The notes under the pieces are model-generated. The model was not told where the DNA came from. It saw nothing but the letters and a program-made list of their open reading frames with translations, and searched no databases. Positions 34,760 through 44,038 of a stretch of DNA of 64,000 nt are shown here, piece by piece. This DNA is from Caballeronia cordobensis. GTDB taxonomy: Bacteria > Pseudomonadota > Gammaproteobacteria > Burkholderiales > Burkholderiaceae. Numbering within the stretch: the stretch's first letter is position 1; the number at the start of each line of letters is the position of its first letter. Location of the stretch: contig NZ_FCNY02000018.1 in assembly GCF_001544575.2 (NCBI RefSeq), positions 81,628 to 145,627 on the forward strand, written 5' to 3'. Both the position numbers and the translations under genes were made by a program.

Positions 34760-35359
34760 TCAGCCGACCGCGCCCACGCCGCCCGTCGCGCAGACGTGCG
34801 ACAGCGCGCGCATGAGCGGCTCGTTCATCGACGAGTTGTAGCGCGTCAGATGCTTCCATCGCGCGACGCTTTCGGCGAGGCGCATCGGGCAGTCGTCGGC
34901 GTGGCGAATCGGCTCGACGTGAGCGAGCGCCGACACGAGCGATTGCGTCAGTCGGTCGAGTTTCGGACGCGTGTCATTGGCGAGATCGGGCGGCGATTCT
35001 TCCGGCGCGGCCCTGACCGCGCGCCAGTTGGCGAAAAGCACGTTCTGCACGTCCTTGCTCGCATCGATCTGATCGCGGAAGAACTGCCGCGCGAACGCGG
35101 GATCGACCTGAGCGGCTCTGGCCTTTTCCTCGACCTGTTTGAGCAGCGCCTCCTCGCGGGGCGCGTCGGTGATCGGTTCGTGCTTCGCCCACTTCCAGCG
35201 CGCAACCGGCTCGGCGAGCGCGAGCCGTTGCGAAACGAGCGCGATGATATTGGTGAACGGGGTGTCGTCGCCATCGGCGTGCACGGATGCGGGCGCGGCG
35301 AACGCGAGCACGCAGGCGAAGGCGGAAGCGAGGAGGGAGGTGTTCGATCGACGGCGCAT
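34760..35359 (-). CDS. Secreted/periplasmic chorismate mutase, AroQ-gamma type
   Basis: A 199-residue all-helical protein with a signal peptide (cleavage near SVHA-DGDD). The mature domain has FTNIIALVSQRLALAEPVAR, KWAKHEPITDAPREEALL and FARQFFRDQIDASKDVQ. This is the AroQ catalytic layout (Arg, Lys, Arg, Glu/Gln lining the site), and two cysteines (DDCPM, SHVCAT) can form the disulfide seen in exported gamma-class enzymes. It would convert chorismate to prephenate outside the cytoplasm. The role of such enzymes is unsettled. Start chosen at 35359 for the signal peptide; 35404 is possible. Confidence 0.85.
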   Translation of the reverse strand: MRRRSNTSLLASAFACVLAFAAPASVHADGDDTPFTNIIALVSQRLALAEPVARWKWAKHEPITDAPREEALLKQVEEKARAAQVDPAFARQFFRDQIDASKDVQNVLFANWRAVRAAPEESPPDLANDTRPKLDRLTQSLVSALAHVEPIRHADDCPMRLAESVARWKHLTRYNSSMNEPLMRALSHVCATGGVGAVG

Positions 35360-35567
35360 CGGTGTCCGGGCAAAAGCGCCAGAATAACGCACCGCCCGCT
35401 TCAACCTGAATGTGAGAGACGAGCCGTGTCCACACGACTCGCCCGGGCGGTCATGAACGAAGAGCGCGACGCGTCCTGGCGTGAGCCATGCGCGGACCGG
35501 TCGGTCCGTGTGCGCCGCGCGCGGCGGGCGTCGTTCTCACGACGACGGCGTGATCCAGCGTGTCCGC

Positions 35568-35717
35568 CTACTTCGACTGCGACGAGTTGCGCTGTTCATC
35601 GAAGAACGCGCGCACGTGCTCGGGCAGTTCCGTCGCGAGAAATTCGACGCCAACCGGTTCCGGATCCGGACAATACACCTTGTCGGGCGTCGGGATTTTC
35701 GTCGGTCTTGCGTCCAT
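35568..35717 (-). CDS. Small conserved-looking protein, 49 aa, unknown function
   Basis: A short gene found by direct reading: ATG at 35717, stop at 35568-35570, with GGAGAG 6-11 bases before the start. The product begins MDARPTKIPTPDKVYCPDPE and continues with LPEHVRAFFDEQR before a Ser/Lys tail. It is polar and acidic with one Cys and no membrane segment. Composition and ribosome-binding site favour a real gene. No family is recognised. Confidence 0.6.
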   Translation of the reverse strand: MDARPTKIPTPDKVYCPDPEPVGVEFLATELPEHVRAFFDEQRNSSQSK

Positions 35718-36309
35718 GATTTCTCTCCTTGATGTCTACGGCAATTGCGCCAACTGGCCGATGCGGCTTTTTGCGCCGCCGCATACAGCCGAATACCAAA
35801 TACGGGTCCCTCTAGTTATGCGTTATCGGATCGCGGCGGCTTCGGCTTGAGCCGAATCGCGCGGGTAACTCATCAACGCATGATCGTTCGTCTTCGGGCC
35901 GGTAAAGATGTCGGTAGATCATTACCGGCCCTCAAATCCATTGCTGCAAAAAGTACGGTTTCCAGTGCTGCGGAGAACGGTCCGAGAGCCGCGCCGCGCA
36001 TGGCTTCGCGCAATCTCGACCGCCGCGTACTTAAACTGTAGCTTTTCCTCTATGGATATAACGATACCGGGAAACCTGCGTTGACGCTTGATGGTGCAGG
36101 GCGGAAAATAGCTTGTTGTTGTACGTAACCGCACATATAAGGAGAATCAGGCGGGCGGCGAGCGCTAACGTGAAATCGGTGAAGCCGATTTTTGCGGTAA
36201 ATCGCAATAGCGTGCACAGCGCAGGGAATTGTTGCGAAAGCGCAAACCAAAGCAAAAACCCGCGTCACTTGCGTGTACGCGGGTTTTTATGTGCTGCCTG
36301 AATTCTCTC
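35718..36309. other. Intergenic region before tRNA-Thr
   Basis: About 590 bases with no convincing protein gene. It contains a perfect 10-bp inverted repeat (GGGCCGGTAA...TTACCGGCCC, 35896-35931), a small hairpin AATCGG/CCGATT with Ts near 36175-36195, and the terminator of tRNA-Thr at 36254-36288. Confidence 0.5.
36254..36288. terminator. Terminator downstream of tRNA-Thr
   Basis: Stem AACCCGCGT / ACGCGGGTT with A-run on the left and TTTTTA on the right. On the minus strand it ends tRNA-Thr transcription. Confidence 0.75.
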
Positions 36310-36385
36310 TGGTGCCGGAAAGAGGAATCGAACCCCCGACCTTCGCATTACGAATGCGCTGCTCTACCGTCTGAGCTATTCCGGC
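36310..36385 (-). tRNA. tRNA-Thr (anticodon CGT)
   Basis: A 76-base tRNA with encoded CCA on the minus strand: GCCGGAATAGCTCAGACGG at the 5' end, anticodon stem-loop with TTCGTAA (CGT), T-loop GGTTCGATTCC, and acceptor 3' strand TTCCGGC. All stems pair. Confidence 0.97.
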
Positions 36386-36467
36386 CCCTCTGTTGCGTTC
36401 GTTTAGTTCGTCAGCAACGAAGAAGTGAGATTATGCAGAGCATTTTTCGTCTTGGCAATACCTAAGA

Positions 36468-37487
<1,020 letters not shown>

Positions 37488-37575
37488 GCGGGACTCCGTG
37501 AGCGTTAGACGAATATCCACGATTCTAACCGCTCGACCTGTCGCGTCGATGTGACAGCATCCGCCATAAGCGAGA

Positions 37576-37608
37576 ACGGCCGCCGCGCGAACCTCGCGCG
37601 GCGGCCGT
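37576..37608. terminator. Long GC hairpin between pepN and fbp
   Basis: A 15-base-pair stem ACGGCCGCCGCGCGA / TCGCGCGGCGGCCGT with a 3-base loop. It lacks a T-run, so it may be an attenuating or 3'-end-protecting hairpin after fbp rather than a full intrinsic terminator. Confidence 0.55.
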
Positions 37609-37640
37609 CAAACATCGGATAAAACCCGGCGAAACGGCGC

Positions 37641-40373
37641 TCAGGCTGCGAGCGCTTTCTCCACCACCTCACGCACGTCGCGCGATTTCGCCTTCGATGC
37701 GACTTCCGAGAGCGCCGCATGCATTTTTTCGCGCAGCTTCGGCGTGAAGCGGCGCCACAGTTCGAGCCCGCGTGCGAGGCGCGCCGCGACCTGCGGATTG
37801 AGCGCGTCGAGCGCGATCACCTGTTCGGCCCAGAACGCGTAGCCCGAGCCGTCTGCGGCATGGAACTGCGCGGGATTGCCACTGCAGAAGCTGAAGATCA
37901 GCGAGCGCGCGCGGTTCGGATTCTTGATGTTGAACGCCTGATGCTGCATCAGCTTGCGCACGATCTCGATCACCTTGCGGTCCGGCCCGCCGCGTTGCGT
38001 CGCCTGGAGCGCAAACCATTTGTCGATGACGAGCGCCTCGTTCTCGAAGCGGCGATAGAAGTCCGCCAGCGCCGCGTCCGCGACGCTCGCATCCGCGCCC
38101 TGAGTCGCGCTCGCGAGCAGCAGGGCCGCAAGCGCCGCCGAGCGGTCCGTCATGTTGTTGGCGGCGTCGTATTGCGCCTGCGCAAGCGTGACCGCTTCGC
38201 GCGGATCGTCGAGCTGGCTCAGATAAGCCAGCGCCAGATTCTTCAGGCCGCGCTTGCCGGCGTCTTCCGGCGTCGGCCGGTATTCGCCCGGCGTGCGGTT
38301 CGCCTGATACGTCGCGATCCATTTCTCGCGCAACTGCGAGGCGAGACGGCGGCTCATGAAGACGCGCGCCGCATGCACGGCGGCCGGATCGGACACGGCC
38401 ATCTGCTCGGCGAGGTAGCTTTCGGACGGCAGCATCAGCGCCAGTTCGCGGAACGCGGGCGTGAGCGTGGTGTCGTCGAGCACGCGCGCGAACGCCGCGA
38501 TCACCTGATCGTCGATCGACAGCGCTTCGCCACTGGCCGCGCGCTCGGCGAGCCCGAGCAATTCGCGCGTGGCGAGACGCTGGCCGGCTTCCCAGCGGTT
38601 GAACGGATCGCTGTCGTGCGCGAGCAGGAACGCGAGTTCGTCGTTCGTGTAGTCGTATTCGACGATCACCGGCGCCGAGAAATTGCGCAGCAGCGACGGC
38701 AGCGGCGCCTCGTTCACGTCGACGAAGGTGAACGACTGCTCGCGCCCGGTGAATTCGAGCACGCGCGTCGTGCCGTTCGGCTCCTTCTCGCCTTCGAGGC
38801 GCAGCGGCAGATCCGCGCCGTTCTGCCCGATAAGGCCGACCGAGAACGGAATCAGCAACGGCCCTTTCTGCGTTTCGCGCGCCGCTTCCGACCCTTCGCC
38901 GTAGCCCTGCGCGAGCGTCAGCGTGTAACGCTTCTTCGCGGCGTCGTACTCGGCGCGCACCGACACGCGCGGCGTGCCGGCCTGGCTGTACCAGCGCTCG
39001 AACTGCGCGAGATCGCGATGATTCGCATCCGCGAGCGCGTGACGGAAGTCGTCGCAGGTCACGGCCTGACCGTCGTGGCGCTGGAAGTAGAGGTCCATGC
39101 CGCGGCGAAAGCCGTCGCGGCCGAAGAGCGTCTGATACATCCGCACGACTTCCGAGCCTTTCTCGTAGACGGTCATCGTGTAGAAGTTGTTGATCTCGAC
39201 GTAGCTTTCCGGCCGCACGGGATGCGCCATCGGGCCGGCGTCCTCGGCGAACTGCATCTGACGCAGCACGCGCACGTCCTCGATGCGCTTGGTCGCGCGC
39301 GCGGCGGCGCTGCTTTGTCCACCGTCGGCGCCGTCGGCGTCGCCCGCGGCCATGTCGGCGGAAAATTCCTGATCGCGGAACACGGTCAGGCCTTCTTTCA
39401 GGCTCAACTGGAACCAGTCGCGGCACGTCACGCGATTGCCGGTCCAGTTATGGAAGTACTCGTGGCCGACCACGGCCTCGATATTGGAGAAGTCCGTGTC
39501 CGTCGCCGTTTCCGGATTGGCGAGCACGTACTTCGTGTTGAAGATGTTGAGCCCCTTGTTTTCCATCGCGCCCATATTGAAGTCGCTCACCGCGACGATC
39601 ATGAAGCGGTCCAGATCCAGCTCCAGCCCGAAGCGCTTTTCGTCCCAGCGGATCGAATGGATGAGCGAATCCATTGCGTGACGGGTTTTATCGAGATCGT
39701 GCGGCTCGACCCACACTTGCAGCAGCTTCTCCCGGCCCGAGCCCGACTGGATGCGTTCCTCGATGCACACGAGCTTGCCCGCGACGAGCGCGAACAGATA
39801 GCTCGGCTTCTTGAACGGATCTTCCCATTTCGCGAAGTGACGGCCGCCGGGCAATTCGCCTTCCTCGATCAGATTGCCGTTTGATAGCAGCACCGGATAC
39901 GCGGATTTGTCGGCGCGCAGCGTGACGGTGTAGGTTGCCATCACGTCGGGGCGATCGAGGAAGTAGGTGATGCGACGAAAGCCCTCGGCTTCGCACTGCG
40001 TGAAGAAGTTGCCGCTGGAGACATAAAGTCCGGAGAGCGTCGTGTTCTCCGCCGGATTGCAGATGCTCTCGATGCTAAGCTCGAAGGCATCCGCCGCGGG
40101 AATACCGCCGATGGACAGTCCGTTCTCGTGAACACGGACATCCGCGTGCGCGACGCCGTCGATCGCCGCGCTCACGAATTCCAGTTGCTCGCCCATCAGT
40201 TCGAGCCGGGGCGCGTCGCCTTGCGCGTCGGGATTGCGGCGCAGCGTCATCGTGCTCTTCACGACGGTGCGCGCCGGCACGAGGTCGAATTCGAGCGCGA
40301 CGGAGTCGATCAGAAACGCGGGCGGCGTGTAGTCCTGGCGGCGGATCACTGCGGATGCGGTCGTGGTTGACAT
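37641..40373 (-). CDS. pepN: Aminopeptidase N (alanyl aminopeptidase)
   Basis: A 910-residue M1 zinc metallopeptidase that removes N-terminal residues from peptides in the cytoplasm. The exopeptidase motif GAMEN is followed by NKGLNIF; the zinc site is VVGHEYFHNWTGNRVTCRDW with the downstream LKEGLTVFRDQEFS, and YEKGSEVVRMYQTLF supplies the catalytic Tyr. Beside the active site the sequence carries a Gly/Asp/Ala/Ser-rich insertion (AGDADGADGGQSSAAARA) absent from E. coli PepN, explaining part of the extra length (870 in E. coli). The ATG at 40373 begins STTTASAVIRRQDYTPP. Confidence 0.96.
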   Translation of the reverse strand: MSTTTASAVIRRQDYTPPAFLIDSVALEFDLVPARTVVKSTMTLRRNPDAQGDAPRLELMGEQLEFVSAAIDGVAHADVRVHENGLSIGGIPAADAFELSIESICNPAENTTLSGLYVSSGNFFTQCEAEGFRRITYFLDRPDVMATYTVTLRADKSAYPVLLSNGNLIEEGELPGGRHFAKWEDPFKKPSYLFALVAGKLVCIEERIQSGSGREKLLQVWVEPHDLDKTRHAMDSLIHSIRWDEKRFGLELDLDRFMIVAVSDFNMGAMENKGLNIFNTKYVLANPETATDTDFSNIEAVVGHEYFHNWTGNRVTCRDWFQLSLKEGLTVFRDQEFSADMAAGDADGADGGQSSAAARATKRIEDVRVLRQMQFAEDAGPMAHPVRPESYVEINNFYTMTVYEKGSEVVRMYQTLFGRDGFRRGMDLYFQRHDGQAVTCDDFRHALADANHRDLAQFERWYSQAGTPRVSVRAEYDAAKKRYTLTLAQGYGEGSEAARETQKGPLLIPFSVGLIGQNGADLPLRLEGEKEPNGTTRVLEFTGREQSFTFVDVNEAPLPSLLRNFSAPVIVEYDYTNDELAFLLAHDSDPFNRWEAGQRLATRELLGLAERAASGEALSIDDQVIAAFARVLDDTTLTPAFRELALMLPSESYLAEQMAVSDPAAVHAARVFMSRRLASQLREKWIATYQANRTPGEYRPTPEDAGKRGLKNLALAYLSQLDDPREAVTLAQAQYDAANNMTDRSAALAALLLASATQGADASVADAALADFYRRFENEALVIDKWFALQATQRGGPDRKVIEIVRKLMQHQAFNIKNPNRARSLIFSFCSGNPAQFHAADGSGYAFWAEQVIALDALNPQVAARLARGLELWRRFTPKLREKMHAALSEVASKAKSRDVREVVEKALAA

Positions 40374-40597
40374 GGCGGGATCTTCAAAGTGAATGGGGCG
40401 GCGCGGGCGCATTGCGCGGACATTCTGTCACGGCACGAATGCTGGCGCGGCATGTCGAACCATTGTACAAAACGCCCGTCGATCGTGAGCGCCGCCCGCT
40501 GCTGCTTTGCCAGGCCTTGGCATATGACCGGGGTGCGTGCGCGGATTGCGCGCGCTATCTATAACTAAGAAGAGCAGTTTCCGAAGTGAGGACGACC

Positions 40598-41311
40598 ATG
40601 AATGTTCCGATCAAGGCGCTGTGCCAGTGGTTGCTGGTACTCGCCGCGCTATGGCTTTCGGGCTGCACGACCTATGTGCAGACGCAGGTGACCGCCTTCT
40701 CCGACTGGAGCGGCAGCGACGCGACCCGCACCTACGCATTCGCGCGCCAGGGCGAGCAGCAGAACAGCATCGAGCAGACGACTTACGAGACGCTCGTGGC
40801 GAACGAGCTGTCGAAGTACAACTTCCGGCAGACGCCGGACGCGAGCGCGCGCTATCAGGTGGCGCTCGGGTATTCGGTGCGCGGCGACCTCGTGACGGTG
40901 CGCCAGCCGGTCTATTACGATCCATGGCCCATGTACGGGCCCTACGGCCGTCCGTTCTGGGGGCCATGGGGCGGCTGGGGGCCGTACGGCCCGTGGGGTC
41001 CGACCGGTTACGTCGATCAGAGCTATCCGGTCTACATCCACGCACTGCAGATTCGCATGACCGACCGCCAGACCGGCCGCGAGGTCTACAAGGTGACGGC
41101 GGTGAATTCGACGGGCGACCCCTCGCTCTATCAGGCGATGCCTTATCTGACGCGCAGCGCGCTCGCGGATTTCCCGCTCGGCAATGGCACCGTGCGCACC
41201 GTGACGTTGCCCGTGGACAAGAACGGCGGCATCTCGAACGAGACGGCGGCCTCGCTGACGCCGACCGATCGCGGCGTCGCGCCTGCGCCTGCGTCCAAGA
41301 CCGTCGAATGA
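40598..41311 (+). CDS. DUF4136 lipoprotein
   Basis: A 237-residue predicted outer-membrane lipoprotein: signal peptide with lipobox LSGC near residue 23, then TTYVQTQVTAFSDW. DUF4136 strands follow (TRTYAFARQGEQQNSIEQ, SARYQVALGYSVRG), then a Trp/Gly/Pro-rich segment PYGRPFWGPWGGWGPYGP. The C-terminal part (HALQIRMTDRQTGREVYKV) is typical. Ribosome-binding site GAGG lies at 40588. Function of the family is unknown. It lies upstream of the phosphonate cluster with a 183-base gap and is probably separate. Confidence 0.85.
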   Translation: MNVPIKALCQWLLVLAALWLSGCTTYVQTQVTAFSDWSGSDATRTYAFARQGEQQNSIEQTTYETLVANELSKYNFRQTPDASARYQVALGYSVRGDLVTVRQPVYYDPWPMYGPYGRPFWGPWGGWGPYGPWGPTGYVDQSYPVYIHALQIRMTDRQTGREVYKVTAVNSTGDPSLYQAMPYLTRSALADFPLGNGTVRTVTLPVDKNGGISNETAASLTPTDRGVAPAPASKTVE

Positions 41312-41494
41312 GCGTGGCGGCGGCGGCGCCCGCACGCACCGGAAATAATTTCCGGCGCGCGTCGCGCCGTCGTACGCGGGATCGCCACGCGCCATTTCAA
41401 AAACGCCCGGCGGCCTTGATCGAACTGGGAATTATCGCCGCGTTACGAAGCCGCAATATATGCAGCTTCGCGCAATTAGCGATATATTTCCGTG

Positions 41495-42193
41495 ATGACA
41501 AAATCGTGTCCGCCCAATCCTGAAGCCGTTCCCCAGCCCACGACGTGGGACGCGCGGCTCGCCCGCCGCCTCGTCACGCCGCTCGTCGGCACGCCGGTGA
41601 CGCCCAATCATCTGACGACGCTGCGCCTCGCCATCGGCCTGGCCGGGGCGTATTATCTGTCGCTCGGTCAGTTCTGGCTCTGCACGCTCGGCGCGCTCCT
41701 CATCGCATTGTCGAATCTCGTCGATCACACGGACGGCGAGCTCGCGCGCATCAGCGGCCAGTCGAGCAAGATCGGCCACTTCTACGACCTCGCAGCCGAT
41801 GCGCTCGTGACCGTGCTGCTGTTTCTCGGCATCGGGTTCTACGTGGCGGTGCATCATCCGTCGATGTTCCTGCCCGCGCAATGGCTCGGCGGCGTCGCGG
41901 GCGTGGCCGTTGCGCTGATCTTTTTCCTGCGCATGCGCATCGAGTCGATGGTCGGCAAGTCGGGCACGAAGCAGGCGTCGATGGCCGGTTTCGAAACGGA
42001 AGACGTGCTGTATCTGCTGCCCGTCGTGACCATCCTGAACGGGATGACGCCGTTTCTGATCGCCGCGGCGATCGGCGCGCCGCTCTTCGCGGTGTACGTG
42101 GCGATTGACTATCAGCGCGTCAGCAAACAGATGAAGCAGCGCGCGCAAGCGTCGCATGCGAATAAGAGCAACGATTTCCAGGCGGTGAGATGA
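41495..42193 (+). CDS. CDP-alcohol phosphatidyltransferase-family membrane enzyme
   Basis: A 232-residue inner-membrane protein of about six helices. The family active-site motif is complete: D80-G-x2-A84-R85-x8-G94-x3-D98-x3-D102 (HTDGELAR...GHFYDLAADA). TPNHLTTLRL at residue 36 is also typical. Such enzymes join a CMP-activated group or a CDP-lipid with an alcohol. As first gene of a cluster that makes aminoethylphosphonate, the likely reaction is transfer of AEP from CMP-AEP to a lipid such as diacylglycerol, giving a phosphonolipid. That substrate is inferred. The ATG at 41495 is preferred over an in-frame GTG three bases earlier. The next gene overlaps its stop (ATGA). Confidence 0.88.
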   Translation: MTKSCPPNPEAVPQPTTWDARLARRLVTPLVGTPVTPNHLTTLRLAIGLAGAYYLSLGQFWLCTLGALLIALSNLVDHTDGELARISGQSSKIGHFYDLAADALVTVLLFLGIGFYVAVHHPSMFLPAQWLGGVAGVAVALIFFLRMRIESMVGKSGTKQASMAGFETEDVLYLLPVVTILNGMTPFLIAAAIGAPLFAVYVAIDYQRVSKQMKQRAQASHANKSNDFQAVR

Positions 42194-43002
42194 GCGATAC
42201 GGCAATTCCGGTCAACACCCCGATGCAGGAACGAGGCGCGGCGCAGGCGGCGCGCCTGTCGGAGCGCGATATCGATGCCACGCTGAACGCGCGCCTCGCC
42301 GCGCTGCCCACGCCGACGCTGCGCAACGAGTACGGCAAGCAAGGCTCGTTTCTCTACATCGAGGATTTCCTGCCGCGCGATTACACCGAGCGCCTGATCG
42401 CCGCCGTGCACGACACGTTACCGTCCGTGAACCGCAACTACCTGCCGGGTCACAAGGCGGGCGGCAGCGTGAGCCGTCACACGCTCGACAAGCTCGCGCC
42501 GTTCATCGCCGATCTGTACCGGTCCGAGGCGCTCATCAAGTGGCTGGAGGCGCTCACCGGCGACAAGCTGCAACTCTCGCCCGAAGACGATCCGCACGCC
42601 TACGCGCTCTATTTCTACACGCGTCCGGGCGACCATATCGGCTGGCATTACGACACGTCGTATTACGATGGCCGCCGCTACACGCTGCTGCTCGGCGTGA
42701 TCGACGACTCGTCCTGCGCGCTCGAATACGAACTGCACACCAAGACGCCGGGCGCTGCTGCGCAGCCGGGCGCGGTGCAGTATCCGCCGGGCGCGTTCGT
42801 GTTCTTCGACGGCGACAAGCTGCGCCATCGCGTGACGCCCCTTCGCGAGAACGAAATGCGCGTGTCGCTCACGTTCGAATACGTGACGAACCCGAACATG
42901 CGACCGTTTCAGCGCTTCATCTCGAACATGAAGGATTCGATCGCGTATTTCGGATTCAAGCAGGTCTTTCGCCGCAACGGCGGCAAGAACGGGCAGGCAT
43001 GA
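42190..43002 (+). CDS. 2-oxoglutarate/Fe(II)-dependent oxygenase
   Basis: A 270-residue enzyme with a double-stranded beta-helix oxygenase fold. The iron ligands are H153-x-D155 (IGWHYDTSYYDGRRYT) and H213 (DKLRHRVTPL); R224 (NEMRVSLTFE) is placed to hold 2-oxoglutarate. The C-terminal region (NPNMRPFQRFISNMKDSIAY) has a helical extension like that of HalD-type proteins. Inside a phosphonate cluster it probably hydroxylates either AEP (as PhnY does in catabolism) or the finished lipid. Start overlaps the previous stop and its stop overlaps the next start, so it is translationally coupled on both sides. Confidence 0.87.
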   Translation: MSDTAIPVNTPMQERGAAQAARLSERDIDATLNARLAALPTPTLRNEYGKQGSFLYIEDFLPRDYTERLIAAVHDTLPSVNRNYLPGHKAGGSVSRHTLDKLAPFIADLYRSEALIKWLEALTGDKLQLSPEDDPHAYALYFYTRPGDHIGWHYDTSYYDGRRYTLLLGVIDDSSCALEYELHTKTPGAAAQPGAVQYPPGAFVFFDGDKLRHRVTPLRENEMRVSLTFEYVTNPNMRPFQRFISNMKDSIAYFGFKQVFRRNGGKNGQA

Positions 43003-44015
43003 GCCGCGCGGGCACATTTCTGTTGTCGGTCGGCGTGGTGCTGTTCATTGCGCTGCTCGGCTGGCAGGGCTTCGGCTCGGTCGCGGCGACTCTCGCCGCC
43101 GCCGGCTGGGGGCTCGTCGCGGTCGCGGCGTTTCACTTCGTTCCGCTTTTCGTCGATGCCTTCGCGATCAGCGTGCTCTTTTCCCGCAAGGAGCGCGACG
43201 TCTCCCTGCGCGACGCGCTGCTCGCGCGCTGGGCCGGCGAATCGGTGAACAGCCTGATGCCCGCCGGCCAGATCGGCGGTCCGATGCTGATGGTCCGCTA
43301 TCTCGCTCAGCGCGGCATGCGCGCGCGCGACGCGGCCGCCGTCATCACCATCAGCACGACGATGCAGACCGTCGCGCAACTCATCTTCGCGCTGATTGGC
43401 GTCGTACTGCTGACGGGCTTCGCGGCGGGCGGCTCGTCCTCGACGGTGACGATCGCCGTGCTGGCGGTGATCGGCGTCATCGGTCTCATGATCTTCGGCT
43501 TCTATCTCGCGCAGCGGCGCGGTCTCTTTGGCCGCGCCATGCGTTTCGCCTCCGGCATCGCCGCGAAATTTTCGGCCAAGCGCGACTGGTCGTCGCTCGT
43601 CACGCGCGCCGAAGCCGTCGATGCCGCCGTGCACGAGCTGTATCGCGAGCGCGCGAAAGTGGCGTCGAGCTTCGGCCTGAGCTTTATCGGCTGGATCGTC
43701 GGCACGGGCGAGGTGTGGCTTGCGCTGCATCTGCTCGGCCATCCGGTCGGCTGGACCGAAGCGCTCCTGCTCGAAAGTCTCGGCCAGGCGATACGCGGCG
43801 CGGCCTTCGCCATTCCCGGCTCGCTCGGCGTGCAGGAAGGCGGCTATCTGCTGCTCGCGCGCCTGATCGGCCTGCCGCCCGAGGCGGCGCTCGCGCTCTC
43901 GCTCGCCAAGCGCGCGCGCGAGCTGCTGCTCGGCGTGCCGGGCATCGTCTATCTGCATTTCGTTGAAAAAGGCTGGCAGCGCCGCCGTCTCGCGCGCGTG
44001 CCGGATATCGACTGA
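42999..44015 (+). CDS. Flippase-like / LPG-synthetase-TM-domain membrane protein
   Basis: A 338-residue polytopic membrane protein with about eight hydrophobic segments. It has the lysylphosphatidylglycerol synthetase TM-region (UPF0104/HpnL-like) pattern: ARWAGESVNSLMPAGQIGGP near residue 75 and AIPGSLGVQEGGYLLLARLI near 270. Members often move or bind lipids (hopanoid export, lipid-linked sugars, MprF flippase part). Here it is a good candidate to flip a phosphonolipid to the outer leaflet or towards the outer membrane. It starts at 42999 by an ATGA overlap with the oxygenase gene. Confidence 0.82.
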   Translation: MSRAGTFLLSVGVVLFIALLGWQGFGSVAATLAAAGWGLVAVAAFHFVPLFVDAFAISVLFSRKERDVSLRDALLARWAGESVNSLMPAGQIGGPMLMVRYLAQRGMRARDAAAVITISTTMQTVAQLIFALIGVVLLTGFAAGGSSSTVTIAVLAVIGVIGLMIFGFYLAQRRGLFGRAMRFASGIAAKFSAKRDWSSLVTRAEAVDAAVHELYRERAKVASSFGLSFIGWIVGTGEVWLALHLLGHPVGWTEALLLESLGQAIRGAAFAIPGSLGVQEGGYLLLARLIGLPPEAALALSLAKRARELLLGVPGIVYLHFVEKGWQRRRLARVPDID

Positions 44016-44038
44016 TCACCCACGAAGGGAACACAACC

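Noticed and set aside
37719..39884. 721-codon plus-strand open frame opposite pepN
   Set aside because: Shadow of pepN; composition dominated by Arg, Glu and His, no domain recognised.
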